The notes under the pieces: model-generated
What the model was told of the DNA's origin: nothing
Database searches by the model: none
What the model saw: only the letters and a program-made list of their open reading frames with translations
Translations under genes and position numbers: made by a program
Assembly (NCBI GenBank): GCA_029204225.1
Contig: CM055100.1
Location: forward strand, 34,772,645-34,836,644
Direction: 5' to 3'
DNA length: 64,000 nt
DNA from: Diphasiastrum complanatum
Taxonomy: Eukaryota; Streptophyta; Lycopodiopsida; Lycopodiales; Lycopodiaceae
Shown here: positions 43,650 to 57,070 of the stretch, piece after piece
Position numbering within the stretch: the stretch's first letter is position 1
How the letters are laid out: the number at the start of each line of letters is the position of its first letter

Positions 43650-44303
43650 TTAGATTGGAATTTCTACTTTATGTCCTAAATTTATAATTTTGCTAATAGA
43701 TAGCAAATTTGTAGATAAATTCGGTACGTTGAGGACATTTGATAGTAGTTTGAATCGATCATTCGAGAAGTTTAATCTCATAGTGTCTTCACCTTCGATA
43801 GCATGTGCGCTATTGTTGCCAAGGTGAATGTAGCTTTTGGTACTGTAAAGTTTATATACCACTGCATTTTTCGATTGATTTGATTGCATCTTATTGTGTG
43901 TCAGCTCCTGATTCCACTTGTGTTTTGAGCCTTCCTTCTTATGCTTGTTCAAGCTTATGTTGCATAAAGGGCGTGAGATTCTACATTCGAAAAACTGGAA
44001 GATTTGTTTATTCAATTCTCTATCTCTAGCAACATAACAATAACTCTTGATAGGGTCAGATATGACTGTGTCATGATGATCATCACCCAATTTTTGTATG
44101 CGGATGGTGTCATAGGCCCGCATGTCCCCTAGAATTGTGTTTGGCCTTAATTCCACGCCCGTCACAATGTCCCACAATTCCTTTTGCATGGGAATGCCCT
44201 TCACTTTGAATTTCCATATGCTAGTTGGAAATGGCATCCAACTTGCTAGCTTCACCCAAAATTGATTTCTTGCGCTTGCCATCTCCAAATAGCCCAAAAA
44301 CAC
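43650..44303 (-). pseudogene. Copia gag-protease relic, separate lineage
   Basis: The open frame begins in a gag-like segment (IWKFKVKGIPMQKELWDIVTGVE). It ends in the segment that follows the copia protease active site (IHLGNNSAHAIEGEDTMRL, LLSNVLNVPNLSTNLLSISK). The middle lacks the capsid core, zinc knuckle and DSGA site, so a large internal deletion or replacement joined the two ends. It is distinct in sequence from elements A to D. No LTRs recognised. Confidence 0.68.
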
Positions 44304-45084
44304 ACCTATAGGCTAAAACAGAAGTTCCGAGCACAATGGTGACATCAAGAACTTACAATGATGACCTACTATTTTTTTCTTACCAGGCCACTCGTTGCGT
44401 AGGTGGCAAATTAGAAGCCAAATTTTTCGCCAAACTGCAAATGCTTTATGTTTGAGCTTATGTTGTCTGATGTGGATCTTGGTGGCGATTATGGGTGTTG
44501 TTGTCCAGGTAGGCATAGGCAACAATCGTGTCCTAACATTTTGTTGCTGTCATTATCAAAGCAATTGCACAATATCAGGAATAGCTAGTATATGTGACTA
44601 GCTTTATTTTAAATAGTAACACATCAGTAGCCAAATTTGACGATTTGTCGATTGATTCGAGTCAGAGTTAGATGACAAGGGGTTCAAATGCTTGACTCAA
44701 TCTAACATTCGATCACTCATCGATAGCGACTTCCCTTGATAGTTTGATTGTTGCATAAATACCTATCTTCGAATCACATTTTAGTTAATCTTGATTCATT
44801 CATATCAGTGTTGCATGTTTACATGCATTGTTGCATAGTAATAAATCCAACATTGTCAAGATGAACCATGTGAAATTTACAATGGAAGTAAAGCTAAGAG
44901 CAAAAAAATTACAAAGCATTCAAGATAACGTATTCATAGAAAGCTAGAAACACACAGATCTCTATAGAATCGCAATAGAAATGAAAAGAAGAGTACAAAG
45001 CAATGTAAATGAGCATGGATTCATGTGGGTAGGGCACATGAAACCTAGCAATGGAGATCCCTATGGCTCACATTCACAAGGGAG
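44304..45084. other. Spacer without a recognised gene
   Basis: Mixed sequence with short open frames only. Nothing identifiable on either strand. Confidence 0.5.
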
Positions 45085-46440
45085 CTAGAAGCTCTCACTT
45101 ACAAATGAGGGAAATTTTTTTTTTTGTTTATTCATCTTTTTCTTTTTATTCACAATTCCCTTTGTTAGATTATTGAACGGTGCTGCTACTTTAGCATAAT
45201 CCCCAATGAATCTCCAAAAGAAAACTATAAATCCAAAAAATGATTTAACTTGCTTCACAATTTGTGGAATCAATCAATCAACCACTATCTTGATTTTATC
45301 CTCATCAATCTTAATCCCATGAGCAATGATCTTATGACCGAGATAAACTAGCTCATGCTTAAAGAATTCACACTTCGACACCTTAGCGTATAGTAACTCC
45401 TGCCGGAATTTTCAAGAAAGTTCTCAAGTGTTCTATGTGTTCCTAAAAGGTCTTATTGTAGATGAGAAAATCATCTAGGAACACTGCCGCAAACTTCTCC
45501 AAATATGGACGAGACAAGTCATTCATCATTTGTTGGAATGTTGTTGGAGCATTCGTTAAACCAAAAGGCAATACTAAGGACTCATAATGGCCAAATCTAG
45601 TACGAAATCCAATCTTTTGGACATCTTCCGATTTAATTCTTATTTGATGGTACCCTGGCCTATGATCTATCTTAGTGAAATATTTAGCTCCACCCAAGCG
45701 ATCTACAAGGTCATTCATCTTGGGTAACTATAAGGAGCAGCACTTCCAAGATCCTGGTTACAAGACGAATGTATGTGGTGCCAAACCACCCAACGATGCA
45801 GATGCTACTGATCAATCTCCAATAGCATCTCCTCCATGCTAATAGGATGTAGGTTTAGAGAGAATAACCTAGTAATGAAAACTCATAATGAGGGCGAGTT
45901 TCACCAAGAGGAAATAATTCTTGCCTTACTTGTGCATGTGTCCATGCAAGCATACAACATTCCCATACATGCAATTCATTACTTTACACCATGCCAATAG
46001 CCATCCTAACCCATGCAATAGCTCCACATATCACAATATGTGTGATTGGGTCCTCACAAGGCTATTAATTGCATTTTTGGCCTAGTCTGAAATGACGAGG
46101 CATAAGCAATAAACTCGAGTACTGGAGATGTACCGTCCTTGTATCCAAGTCTAAAACTATACCGAATCCTATATATAGAACGTGGACGTAATAGTAATAG
46201 ATATTTATTCTTAATATTCACCTTATTCAACCCCTTGTAGTCCACGCACATCCAAAAACCTTCAACGATCTTTGTGTTCAAAAAACCAGGAGCGCCCCAT
46301 GGTGACTTACTGGGTTGGATATGTCCCATTCTCAAATAGTTTTCTATTTGATTTGAAATCTCTCTCTCTTCTTTTTGAGAGAACCTATAAGGCTATCTAG
46401 AGATAGGTTGACTTCTTGGAATTAATACTATCTTGTGGTC
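45085..46440 (-). pseudogene. Ty3/gypsy reverse transcriptase fragment interrupted by a solo LTR
   Basis: Upstream RT sequence (46440-46200) reads HKIVLIPRSQPISR, MGHIQPSKSPWGAPGFL and WMCVDYKGLNKVNIKNKYL. The downstream part (45718-45273) reads MNDLVDRLGGAKYFTKIDHR, FGLTNAPTTFQQMMNDL and the catalytic FLDDFLIY. A last piece (45273-45085) reads QVKSFFGFIVFFWRFIGDYA. The two halves are separated by the solo LTR at 45729-46193. Gag, RNase H and integrase are missing. It is related to the gypsy element at 19745-23678 but retains the DD pair that the other has lost. Several stops exclude function. Confidence 0.85.
45729..46193 (-). repeat. Solo LTR of the gypsy family (465 bp)
   Basis: Aligns by eye with the LTR 23192-23678, especially over the right third (AATGACG.GGCATAA, GGACGTAATA). 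Ends have decayed from TG/CA to TA/TA. Flanks GTAAC (45724-45728) and GTAAT (46194-46198) are a 4/5 target duplication. Orientation follows from that similarity. The internal part was presumably lost by LTR-LTR recombination. Confidence 0.75.
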
Positions 46441-47161
46441 TACTACCTAGATGGTGGTAAACCATGAGGTAATTCTGATGGAAAAACATTTTTAAGTTCA
46501 CTTATGATCTTATTTTTCATTTCTCACCCAATATAATTGGCAGTAGTGGGGGTGGGGGCCCGTGTGGTGTGAGGTCAGTGCCGAGTTCGAGAGTGAGCTC
46601 ACGAAGATGCCGGATTGGTAGTTCATTTCAAGAATAAAAATTATCGTTTGGGATGGTAATCATAGAGTTGCCGCTTGGATGAGGACAATCAGAGAAGGTA
46701 CAATAATTGGAAACTGGATATTTCAACCAGTTGTTAGTTATGCAGCCATTTATGATTGCAACATACCACCCTTCTAGACATGTTCAACAAAATGACATAT
46801 GAAAGCAAATTTTTTGTGTGGGTGTTTATGGCTATTTAAGAATAGGTACTAAATGTGCATGCAGAATTCCATAATGTCAAAGAAATGCATGTTCGTGTGG
46901 CCTGCAGTTTTCTTGATGTGTCTCTAAAGCAAGAGGGAGAGCTATTGTTGGCCCTGCATTACATCAACATGTAAGGGCCCTATATGAAAAAAGTGTGTTG
47001 AGCCCTTTCTTTTGACATATTTGCCTTGGCTTGGAATATCTCAACTGCAACCATCCACTTCTGTAATTTGCAGGCTCACTCACATCCATGTGCCACATAA
47101 TATTGCGCCCGATATATTCATGATGCAAAATTTTGGTGTTTTCTAGGCTAAAGGTCCTGCG
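46441..47161. other. Spacer without a recognised gene
   Basis: Contains a short G-rich stretch near 46547-46565 and otherwise nothing identifiable. Confidence 0.5.
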
Positions 47162-48770
47162 ATGACTCTTGAGAAGGCAATAACCGAGATCAAGGAGGAG
47201 GTAGAAGCAAGAGAGCTCTATGATGATATACAAGCTCTATATAGCAACAAAAATCAACGCAAGAATAAGCCTAATCCTAAGAGGGAGTCATCTCAAGATC
47301 AGATCGAAGTCAGTAGAAAGAAGACGACAAAGAAGGAAGATCAAAGACACCTACCAAGCACAAACCGCAAGGTGGAGACAAGAAATCTTGCATAAGATGC
47401 AGATGCGACAGACATACCGTTGACACATGGTTGAATCCAAAGATTGAGTGCATACATTGTCATAAGAAAGGCCATGTATCCATGGATTTCTATCAAAGTC
47501 CAAGGAATAAGAAGACACAAAGCAAGAAGGAGACCTCCAATAGCTCATCGTATGAAGAGGAGCCAAAGTCCTCGAAGATGGCTGAGGAGAGAGCAAGCAA
47601 CAATCCATCCACTTACCTATGCATTGATGCATGCAATGCATCTCAAGCGGATACGCAAGAAGTAAGCTATGTCACACTTTGTGACCACGAAGCATATAAT
47701 TGTTGATTACCGTTAGATGGATTCCTCTAGATACATCATTCTAGGAGATGGATCAAACGACACCAAGTAAGTGGACTGGGCCAGCTATGGCTGTATGCCA
47801 ACAACAGAGATAGGAAGCTTGACGATGTGCTATATGTCCCAACGCTTCAAAGGATCTATAATCTGTCGCGAAGTTGGTAGATGCAAGGCATGAGCCTCAC
47901 CTTTGTAGATGACTCATGTGAGGTAACTGAAGCAAACAACGCTACATTATCACGCAAGGCAAGCGCAAAGGCAACTTGAATCATTTGAAGATACGCGTTC
48001 CAACTGAACAGGCACACCAAATCCATGAGTCCACAGACATTCTATGGCACAAAAGGCTATGTCATACTAGTACAATGGCTTTATAGAAGGCTAGTTATAA
48101 TGGAGTATTCACCGGTGCAAGCATCAAAGATGCAAAGTTGGTAGCTAAAGGTTTCTCACAGAAGTATGGCGTTGACTACACCAAAACCTTTTCTCTAGTT
48201 GTCAAGCATACCTCCATATGTTTGTTGATCGCATATGCAGCAGCATACAACTTGAATATCCACATTGTGGATGAGAAGACTGCATTCCTACATGGAGAAC
48301 TCAAGAAGGAGCTCTACATGGATCAGCCACCAGGTTTTATGTGTGAATCATTCTCTGATTACGCATGCATGATGCACAAAAGCATCTACGGATTGAAACA
48401 GTATGTCAGATAATGGTATAAGAAAAAGGATCATGCTCTAAGATCCTTAGGCTTCCAACCTTTGATAGCTAATTACAATGTCTATGTAAAGGTCATGCAT
48501 GGAGAGATCATCATAGTCGGTGTCTACGTAGATGACACACTCATCATATCAAGGAGCGATGACTTGATTGCACAAGTAAAGCAAGATATCTCCAAGCACT
48601 TTGAGATATCAGACCTGGGTAAAGCACAATGCTACCTAGGATATGAAATCGATCGAGTCCTTGAGAATAGTAGACTGTATGTGCACCAATCGAGGTATAC
48701 TCAAAGGGTCATTAATGATTTTCAGGTGATTGAATGTAACGGAGTCACACTCCGATGGTTGCAGACACAG
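47162..48770 (+). pseudogene. Copia relic (gag end, GAG-pre-integrase, RT), integrase missing
   Basis: 47162-47706 holds a lysine-rich gag tail with a zinc knuckle whose last cysteine is replaced (CIHCHKKGHVSMDF). Decayed protease-region sequence follows, then DILWHKRLCHTSTMAL near 48035. This passes within about 80 bases into the RT motif LVAKGFSQKYGVDYTKTFS at 48138. The whole integrase is therefore absent. RT continues with AFLHGELKKELYMDQPPGF and SIYGLKQYV, then in 48462-48929 VYVDDTLII and ISDLGKAQCYLGYEI. The frame runs into the GA microsatellite at 48774, and RNase H is lost. Sequence differs clearly from elements A to D, so this is another copia lineage. Confidence 0.82.
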
Positions 48771-50553
<1,783 letters not shown>

Positions 50554-50565
50554 TTGAATCTAGGT

Positions 50566-51260
50566 CTAGATATAATCGTAAATTTTCGATTGTGTCTCTT
50601 TGATGACGTGAGCTACCCTCATATTCAACTCCTCTTCTTCCAATTCTATCTCATCCAAATGTGGAGGCCTCAAATTATCCTCAATTTGGTCTTGTACGAT
50701 CGTAGGAATCTCATCATTTCCATTTGTACCTTCTTCTCCCATCATTTTGACATCATTTGGAGTTTGGATGAGTGGTTTAGGTTCTTCCAAAACGTCGCCA
50801 AAATTGGGTGGTGGTTCGTCGTGTGTATCCAATTCAACAATATCTTTTCCTTCAAACACACGTCGTTTTCTTGCATTAAGTTGGATCACATACCACCATC
50901 TTGGGTCTATTCAATCTGGATGGAATATAATCTGCCAAAGAATTTAAAAAAATTAAGTTAGTCTTATAAGATTGATACATAAATAATTGGATTGCGAATA
51001 TTAATGACATTGGAATTTTAGAGTCTCATTTGTTCGCAATGTCGTGGCAATACTAAAGTGTCATGAGAGTCCATTGATATACATTTTGTTGAGTCGATTT
51101 GAAAAAACTTTGGGTTATCATTTTCTAATCGTGGCGTTGTTTTCACGATAGATAACCCTAAACCATTTTACATCAAAAATAAAGTATTTTCCGTTAGTCT
51201 CGTGATCGACTTCATAAATATGTTTTTTTACGAGAAATAAAAATCAAGTACATGTCACTT
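50566..51260 (-). pseudogene. CACTA transposase relic, DUF4216 C-terminal exons (second copy)
   Basis: The sequence 51035-51240 on the reverse strand repeats the DUF4216 block at 19450-19661 (ending TLVLPRHCE). An intron whose sequence matches the end of copy 1 leads to a 3' splice site (TTTGGCAG near 50935). The last exon reads IDPRWWYVIQLNARKRRVFE and an acidic tail (VELDTHDEPPPNFGDVLEE) to a stop at 50566. One TGA lies just after the exon start. Alignment of the two copies identifies the exon-intron layout and shows that copy 1 is cut inside this intron. Confidence 0.72.
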
Positions 51261-51331
51261 TAGCACAATAGTTTAACTTATGATAACAAAGTCTTTATGA
51301 ATATAAGAAAACATGCATGTTTATTACTTAC

Positions 51332-51594
51332 CTTGTTAACTTGAGTAGTGTCTTCATCGCTAGACTGATTTGAATGTAATTCATCTCGTTGTGATAAACT
51401 GCATATATGCACAAGTACAAACACAAATAACATAAAATATTGTATGATTCTAATGTTTTAATTTTTAGATAGTACTATTCTTATACGTTGTCGCTTATAT
51501 GATTCTTTTGCATCTTGGTGCATGCTCTAAACGCGTCTCTCTCTTCTTTTGTTATCACGGGTATGAAAGAATCACTCCAATATGCATTAAAGTT
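51332..51594 (-). other. Two candidate minus-strand exons of unknown gene
   Basis: The reverse strand 51594-51487 is bounded by CTACTACAG and GTATAAG and is open over 36 codons (NFNAYWSDSFIPVITKEE...). 51398-51332 is bounded by ATATATGCAG and GTAAG and is open in one frame (LSQRDELHSNQSSDEDTTQ). The two do not share a simple phase. They may belong to the CACTA transposase relic to the left or be chance. Confidence 0.35.
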
Positions 51595-51649
51595 CTGTAG
51601 TAGATTTTCTTTTCTACTTCATTTCAATATATTAGGGTTTATTGTAATG

Positions 51650-52390
51650 TATTGTATGTTTATGACTGTAGTAATCATGTCGAGGTCAGGCAGTGGTGAA
51701 AGCTTGGAAGATTATGTTAAAAATTTATATGAATCATTAACTCCTGAGCAAAAAGCAGAACTGCAAAGGATGCTTAGCCAAGATGAGGGTGGTCCCTCAC
51801 AAGCGGCCGCGGCTCCCACCCCCATCGAAGAGTCATTCACAAATCCTTATTATGACGTGGATCCTCAAGGTAATATAATTGCCAACAGAAAAGGGAGGGT
51901 GGTTTTGGACCGACTCTATTCTTTATGCCAACGCCATTTTGGCGACAAATTGTTTAGTAGATGGTCCCAGCTTATAGGGACGGGCAATCCAAGCCCTCCT
52001 GGTATTCAAGAAGTGATTGGAACCATGTAAAAGCGGATGAACGAAGCAAATAAATACAAGATTCAGAAAGATGTCGTGGCCGCTAGGATGCATGGGATAG
52101 GCAATCATAGGTTGGCCTCGAGCGGAAAGGCGAGATTGCAAGCAAACATGGTAAGTGAACCTACACTACTCTTATAGTTTATCTTTGATTTCATATGTTT
52201 TTTTTTTTTTAAATATGCATTATGACTAGCTGCTCCAACGTAGCCCTAAATTAATTTCAACTTAAATTGAATGCATGGATAGTTGGCGGACTGTGGACGT
52301 CTGCCAACTAAGGAGGAGTACGAATTTGCCTTTAGGGAATCATACGACGCATTAGTCGACAAACTAAAGAGCGAGGGTCATCCTCCAAAT
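51650..52390 (+). pseudogene. Unknown two-exon gene, copy 2
   Basis: ATG 51677 opens MSRSGSGESLEDYVKNLYES, LTPEQKAELQRMLSQDE, YYDVDPQGNIIANRKGRVV and SLCQRHFGDKLFSRWSQ. The frame meets a TAA at 52028. The same register then continues with NEANKYKIQKDVVAARMHG to QANM at 52149. A GTAAGT intron (52150-52281) leads to exon 2, LADCGRLPTKEEYEFAFRES and DALVDKLKSEGHPPN, ending at a possible GTAAAT donor at 52390. Compared with copy 1 it lacks about 140 bases. It stands beside CACTA transposase exons on the other strand, so an accessory CACTA gene is a reasonable guess. A stop codon suggests a pseudogene. Confidence 0.6.
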
Positions 52391-53700
52391 GTAAATACTA
52401 GTTTTTGTATTCATACTAATGTGATTTGTATTCCGACATCAATTTTATTTAATTTATGTAGCAATGACATTGACTAGACATGGCACCATGGCCCCACTAC
52501 CCATGGGGGATCGAGTGAATATATATGGGCCCCTACCTAACAAGTACTTGCCCCTCGTTGGCCTCCATCCCTGCAACATAGGCGGCCAACCTAGGAGTGA
52601 GGCTCACCTAGAGTAGTTCATCATTCTTGCTTATATGGATCCTATTGAAAGGTTTGACGGTGTGTTAGTCGTTAAAGGGGTCCCCATCCCCCAAAGAGGC
52701 ACTTTGTTCCTAGACACACCTTTCTCCTCCATTGGCGTTCTCCTTGTAGCTCTCTCCATCACTCGTGGAAATTTTGGACCTCAACTTTGGTTGGATATTT
52801 TTTGGTAGGCTACTTTGTGTCAACTCAAATATTCTACTATTGGATTGTAGAGATCCGCTTTGGGGACCCCATAAACCACTCTAGTTTTTAGCCCTCATTT
52901 TGTCATTAAAAATCCTGTCAAATTCATCGGTTTTGATTTTGATGCTTTGAAAATATGGAGTCCTCATGGATGGATTACAAAAATATCAAGCCTTCTTGGA
53001 CGAAATGTAAAAATTTCTTTTTCATGTACCTTTCAAAAGATTCTCATGACCACATATTAGTCTTTGTAACATTTACTATGCATACTATTGAAATTACTAC
53101 TTGTCTCTTGTCTTTGCCATGCAATTTTGGGTCGTCAACATTGCATTGGATGTTGTCATGCACTTCAAAAGCCAATTTGAATGAATTGACATGCCCTTTG
53201 GATACTACTAGATAAGTCACTTTAAGTCTTGCAATATTGTTTAAACATCATGAGTCAAGTAAAGTGTTTGTAATATCTTGTTATATGTACATCTTTGACT
53301 CATTAGAACTTGCATTATTTAGAACTTAAGTGGGATCATATTGCAAGTGGAAAATTCAAACCACATAGTGAAAATTGACTCAAAGTCCGTCTTTTGTAAA
53401 ATGGACTTTGTGGCAATTGCCAACGACTCCATGGATAAGGATCAAAGACAACCTTTGTCAAAGACTTCATGCATAAGGATAACTGAACATGAAATTTCAA
53501 CACTTGCCACTAGTGCAACAAGCTAAGAGGACTTGATGATGATTTCCGTACTATGCCATACCTATTACTTTGCATCTAATGTCATCAATGCATACATCTA
53601 GAATTTTTCTTAAATGCCACACTACCCACATAGGCCAAGGTGAATAACTATCAACAACATATTTAAGGTACACGTTAATTAAACTAGCAGTCTCTCAAGT
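52391..53700. other. Region without a recognised gene
   Basis: May continue the unknown gene or its transposon (52480-52760 is somewhat GC-richer than its flanks), but no motif is recognisable. 52800-53700 is AT-rich and anonymous. Confidence 0.45.
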
Positions 53701-53701
53701 T

Positions 53702-53824
53702 ATTAGTACATGTGCAAGATTATGAATTACATATTTTTCACTTGAAGTGTATTATGGGAGTCAATAGTACATGTGCAAGATTATGAATTACATTTTTTTC
53801 ACTTGAAGGTGTATTATGGGAGGC
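53702..53824. repeat. Tandem duplication, period 61
   Basis: The unit AGTACATGTGCAAGATTATG... occurs at 53705 and 53766, each ending GTATTATGGGAG. The copies differ at about three positions. Confidence 0.9.
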
Positions 53825-55265
53825 ATTTGTGAGTGTTCGCGTAGAGTTACAACTCATAATGTGGATGAATGTAGATTGTAAATATAGCATTAAAGGTAGG
53901 TCCTTGACAACAAACTCCTTTGGTTAAAGTAGATTGCACATACAATCTTATGGTAGGTTATGCTCGTTCCCTACAAACTAGGAGGTTTACATGGTAGAAT
54001 CTTAATATAGTATTGAAGTTCAAGTCCGTTTGCATGCACAATGGGGATACTTATAAGGTTAATAGTATTGAAGTCCATTTGCATGCATGGACATAGAGTT
54101 TTTGTCACAAAATGAAACATGGAGTTAAAAAATATCAGCTCCATCCACCATTGGGTGGGAAGGGTCACCTTTTAAGGCCCTTTTGCTAGGGAAGGGCCTT
54201 CCCATAAGAGGGGTAACCTTCCCCCATGAGAAATTTGATTTAAATTGATGTTTTTGTCTTTGTTTGCAGAGCTTTTGATGCGGAAGGCCATATAGGCAAT
54301 GTTCAGCCGGGCCCATTCCATTGAGGTTAGCCTCGGGGAGGTCGAATTTGCTCGCCGTACTTGTCAAAACCAACTTAATTGTCACACACGATTTCTAGGC
54401 AATTATAAAAATCATGTGAATGACATAAAAATCAGGTGAATGACAATTAAGAAAGGAAAAAAGATGCCCGTCAAAAAAAATATCCTAAGAGAATTAACGA
54501 CACGTTTGATAACCTACCCAAGCCTGGTCTAGAGTCTACATTCGAGGCTTTGATATTATGGAGCATTGCTCAAGGACCATCTCCGAACCTTCCTTCGATC
54601 ATCATTTTATGGATGAGCATTGAGCAGCGTCGGAATCCAAGATGATCGGGATTTGATAAAATCCACCTCATTTTGTCGATAATCTGTCTGCCCATTCACA
54701 AATGACAATGATGCATTCATGCCAAGGCTTGAATGGTTCCAAGTTCCGGTTGGTACAGGACCAGATAACAGCAGCTTGCAGGCATTGCATCTCCCTCTAC
54801 CTTATCCTCTTCTTCCTCTCTGCTTCGGTCTAGCCATCTGGTGCCCGCATGAAGAAGATGACAAAAAACACGACAAAGGATAAGGTATAGCGTATCGGGT
54901 TATTTCTGTTAGTCCCTATCACAGAAGTTTTTTCTTTTCGGTCTTCTTTTGCTTCGTTTTCTTGTGCGAACTTCCCTATTTATTAGTGATTGGCTGTAAT
55001 TCACTGATATATCATTCGCGCCTCTGTGTCATTGTTGATACTATCTTCTTCTTCCTATAAGTTGCTCTTTGTTTTCAACTATTACAATCTGGCGTTTATA
55101 CATTAGAAGTCGACGCTCCGCCAATAATTTTGCTCATTCCTTCTTCTCACAGCCTTTTGTTCCAGTTGTTGATCGTAATTTTGCTTCTAAGTTCTGGAAT
55201 CTTTCTTCGCTGTGGAAGGACATTCAGACATGTCGAAACACCAGTAAAAGCTTGCTTACATAAAT
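53825..55265. other. Spacer and upstream region of the DnaJ gene
   Basis: No gene seen in 53825-54880. 54890-55265 is CT-rich and probably holds the leader of the DnaJ gene, possibly with an intron. I cannot place a TATA box with confidence. Confidence 0.45.
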
Positions 55266-56093
55266 TTGTTTTCTCTGTTTCTAGTCGTTTGCTGTACTCT
55301 ATCCATCCTCAATATGGAATCCTTTTGTTTTAAATTGGATCGAAACATGGCGTATTTACAGTCAACTTCCAAGACAGGGTCAGTCTCATCATTTGGCAGG
55401 TTTGAGACCTCTGAAATCCGTAATGTAGACCAAGATATATCTAATGTAAGTAAATTTTGCCGCCATCGACGAGCAACTGCTTTCAATGTAATACAGTCTA
55501 CCTCGAAGGCCCTCATCGCAACTACATCATGTGCCAAAATTTCTCCATTCTCATGTGCACGGTCTCAGAGTATTGAAATGACGCTCAGAAGCCATGTGGC
55601 AAAGAAGCATAGACCAAGATGTTACGGGAGATCCATGGTTTGTAGTGCGTGTACCATGCACGCCTTTGAGGCCGTGACAGACCACAAGATGGATGGAAGA
55701 ACGCTATACGATGTGTTAGGCGTGTCAAACAAAGCGGAGGTAAAAGAAATCAAGGCGGCTTATAGGCAGCAAGTGAGGCATCTCCATCCAGATGTTGCAC
55801 CTTTGGAGAAACGCGAAGAGTTCACAACGGCGTTTCTGCAGATGCATGCAGCATATATGACCTTAGCAGAACCCCGTAGCAGGGCCAAGTACGATCTTCA
55901 ACTCTCACTCACGAATTTCCGGGCCTCTGGTTACACAGATAGAAGATACTCTTTAGGAAACATTACCGGCATCGGTGAAGCAAATAGCCAAGCTAGAGCA
56001 ACTGCTGCTGAGACAGCAACCTCCTACCCTTGGGCACGCTCAAGTTCTTCAGAGTGGAAAGGGAGAAATTGGGAGACTGACCAATGCTGGTAG
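55266..56093 (+). CDS. DnaJ (J-domain) protein, DNAJ20-like, probably plastid-targeted
   Basis: A 275-codon frame with a complete J domain at residues 146-213 (TLYDVLGVSNKAEVKEIKAAY to RSRAKYDLQ). The HPD tripeptide at 174-176 is needed to stimulate Hsp70 ATPase. Upstream lies a Ser/Arg-rich, acid-poor stretch like a chloroplast transit peptide. Candidate starts are Met1 (55266), Met17 (55314) and Met28 (55347). Met28 (MAYLQSTSKTGSVSS) gives the most typical transit peptide, because the residues before it are hydrophobic and may be leader. After the J domain comes a short tail ending SSSEWKGRNWETDQCW, comparable in layout to plant DNAJ20 proteins, which deliver plastid clients to Hsp70. No intron in the coding part. 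No lesions seen. Confidence 0.85.
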   Translation: MFSLFLVVCCTLSILNMESFCFKLDRNMAYLQSTSKTGSVSSFGRFETSEIRNVDQDISNVSKFCRHRRATAFNVIQSTSKALIATTSCAKISPFSCARSQSIEMTLRSHVAKKHRPRCYGRSMVCSACTMHAFEAVTDHKMDGRTLYDVLGVSNKAEVKEIKAAYRQQVRHLHPDVAPLEKREEFTTAFLQMHAAYMTLAEPRSRAKYDLQLSLTNFRASGYTDRRYSLGNITGIGEANSQARATAAETATSYPWARSSSSEWKGRNWETDQCW

Positions 56094-57070
56094 AGATCTT
56101 TCTCTAAGGGCTCCCTTTCTCGTTTGCAAGTAAGGCACTTTCTAAACAGACGCTCCACGTAGCTGCTTTGAGCTCTTCACAGCCTTAATGATGCGAGTTA
56201 GCAAAGAAGCATCACTAATACTACCACGAGGGCTCAGTCTAAGAAGTTTAAGGCTGTTAGACGAGCCTACCTTACCTCCTGCCTCCAAAGAAGCAATTAC
56301 ATTTTCAAGGTTTCAAGAAATTTGCAGACTACATAGTTTATGCTAAATGAAGGATTTATGGTATGTGAGACTGTCGCTGGATGACGAAATATATTCTACT
56401 GAAACGGATAAAGCACTTCAAAAGGGGTATACAAGAACTTCCTCTTTAAAGATAAATTCTCCTGTTGGGGAGTAAGCTTAGTAAGGTTAAGAAGAAGGGT
56501 GTTCAGATGAATGGGGAGATATGGACAAAGAGACTGCCCTCAATCAAGCATATCAACATATGGAAACTCAAATGTACCTACATGGAAATTGTTAAATGGG
56601 GCTTTATCTATTAAAGAATAGACAATTAAAGTTTTTGCTCTTAACGAAGAATGTCCTTAGTGCAACAGAAGTGAAGAGTTCCTTCGATCATGTTATTATA
56701 AGATGTCATTTAACAGATTGGATGTATTTCTTCGGCCACACTAGGCTGCAATTGTATCCAAACAAAATACAGAAGGACTACGTACTTCTTGGAGACAGGC
56801 TTTCCCTTGAAGCAACTAAGCAGAGATATGGCACAATTTATAAGTGCCTTATTTAAGGTTATGGGAAGGTACTGGCCTTCTATGTACAGGCCAGGACAGA
56901 AGGGGAGCACTTGATGGATAAAACAGCATTTCATTTCTAACTCTGGAGCGTTGGTCTATTGTAAATTTCAAATTTGATGACCAATTGCGCTTCCCTCTAA
57001 TATTTCATGCAGTCAATATGCAACTTGTAATTGCTTGTACATATATTTTAGCATTAATAAACGGACGAAA
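56094..57070 (+). other. 3' flank of the DnaJ gene
   Basis: Non-coding. AATAAA near 57055 could be a distant polyadenylation signal, and nearer candidates are weak. Short open frames on both strands have no recognisable content. Confidence 0.4.

Noticed and set aside
54125-54385. 86-codon minus-strand frame
   Set aside because: No motif, no supporting context. Likely chance in a locally GC-richer segment.
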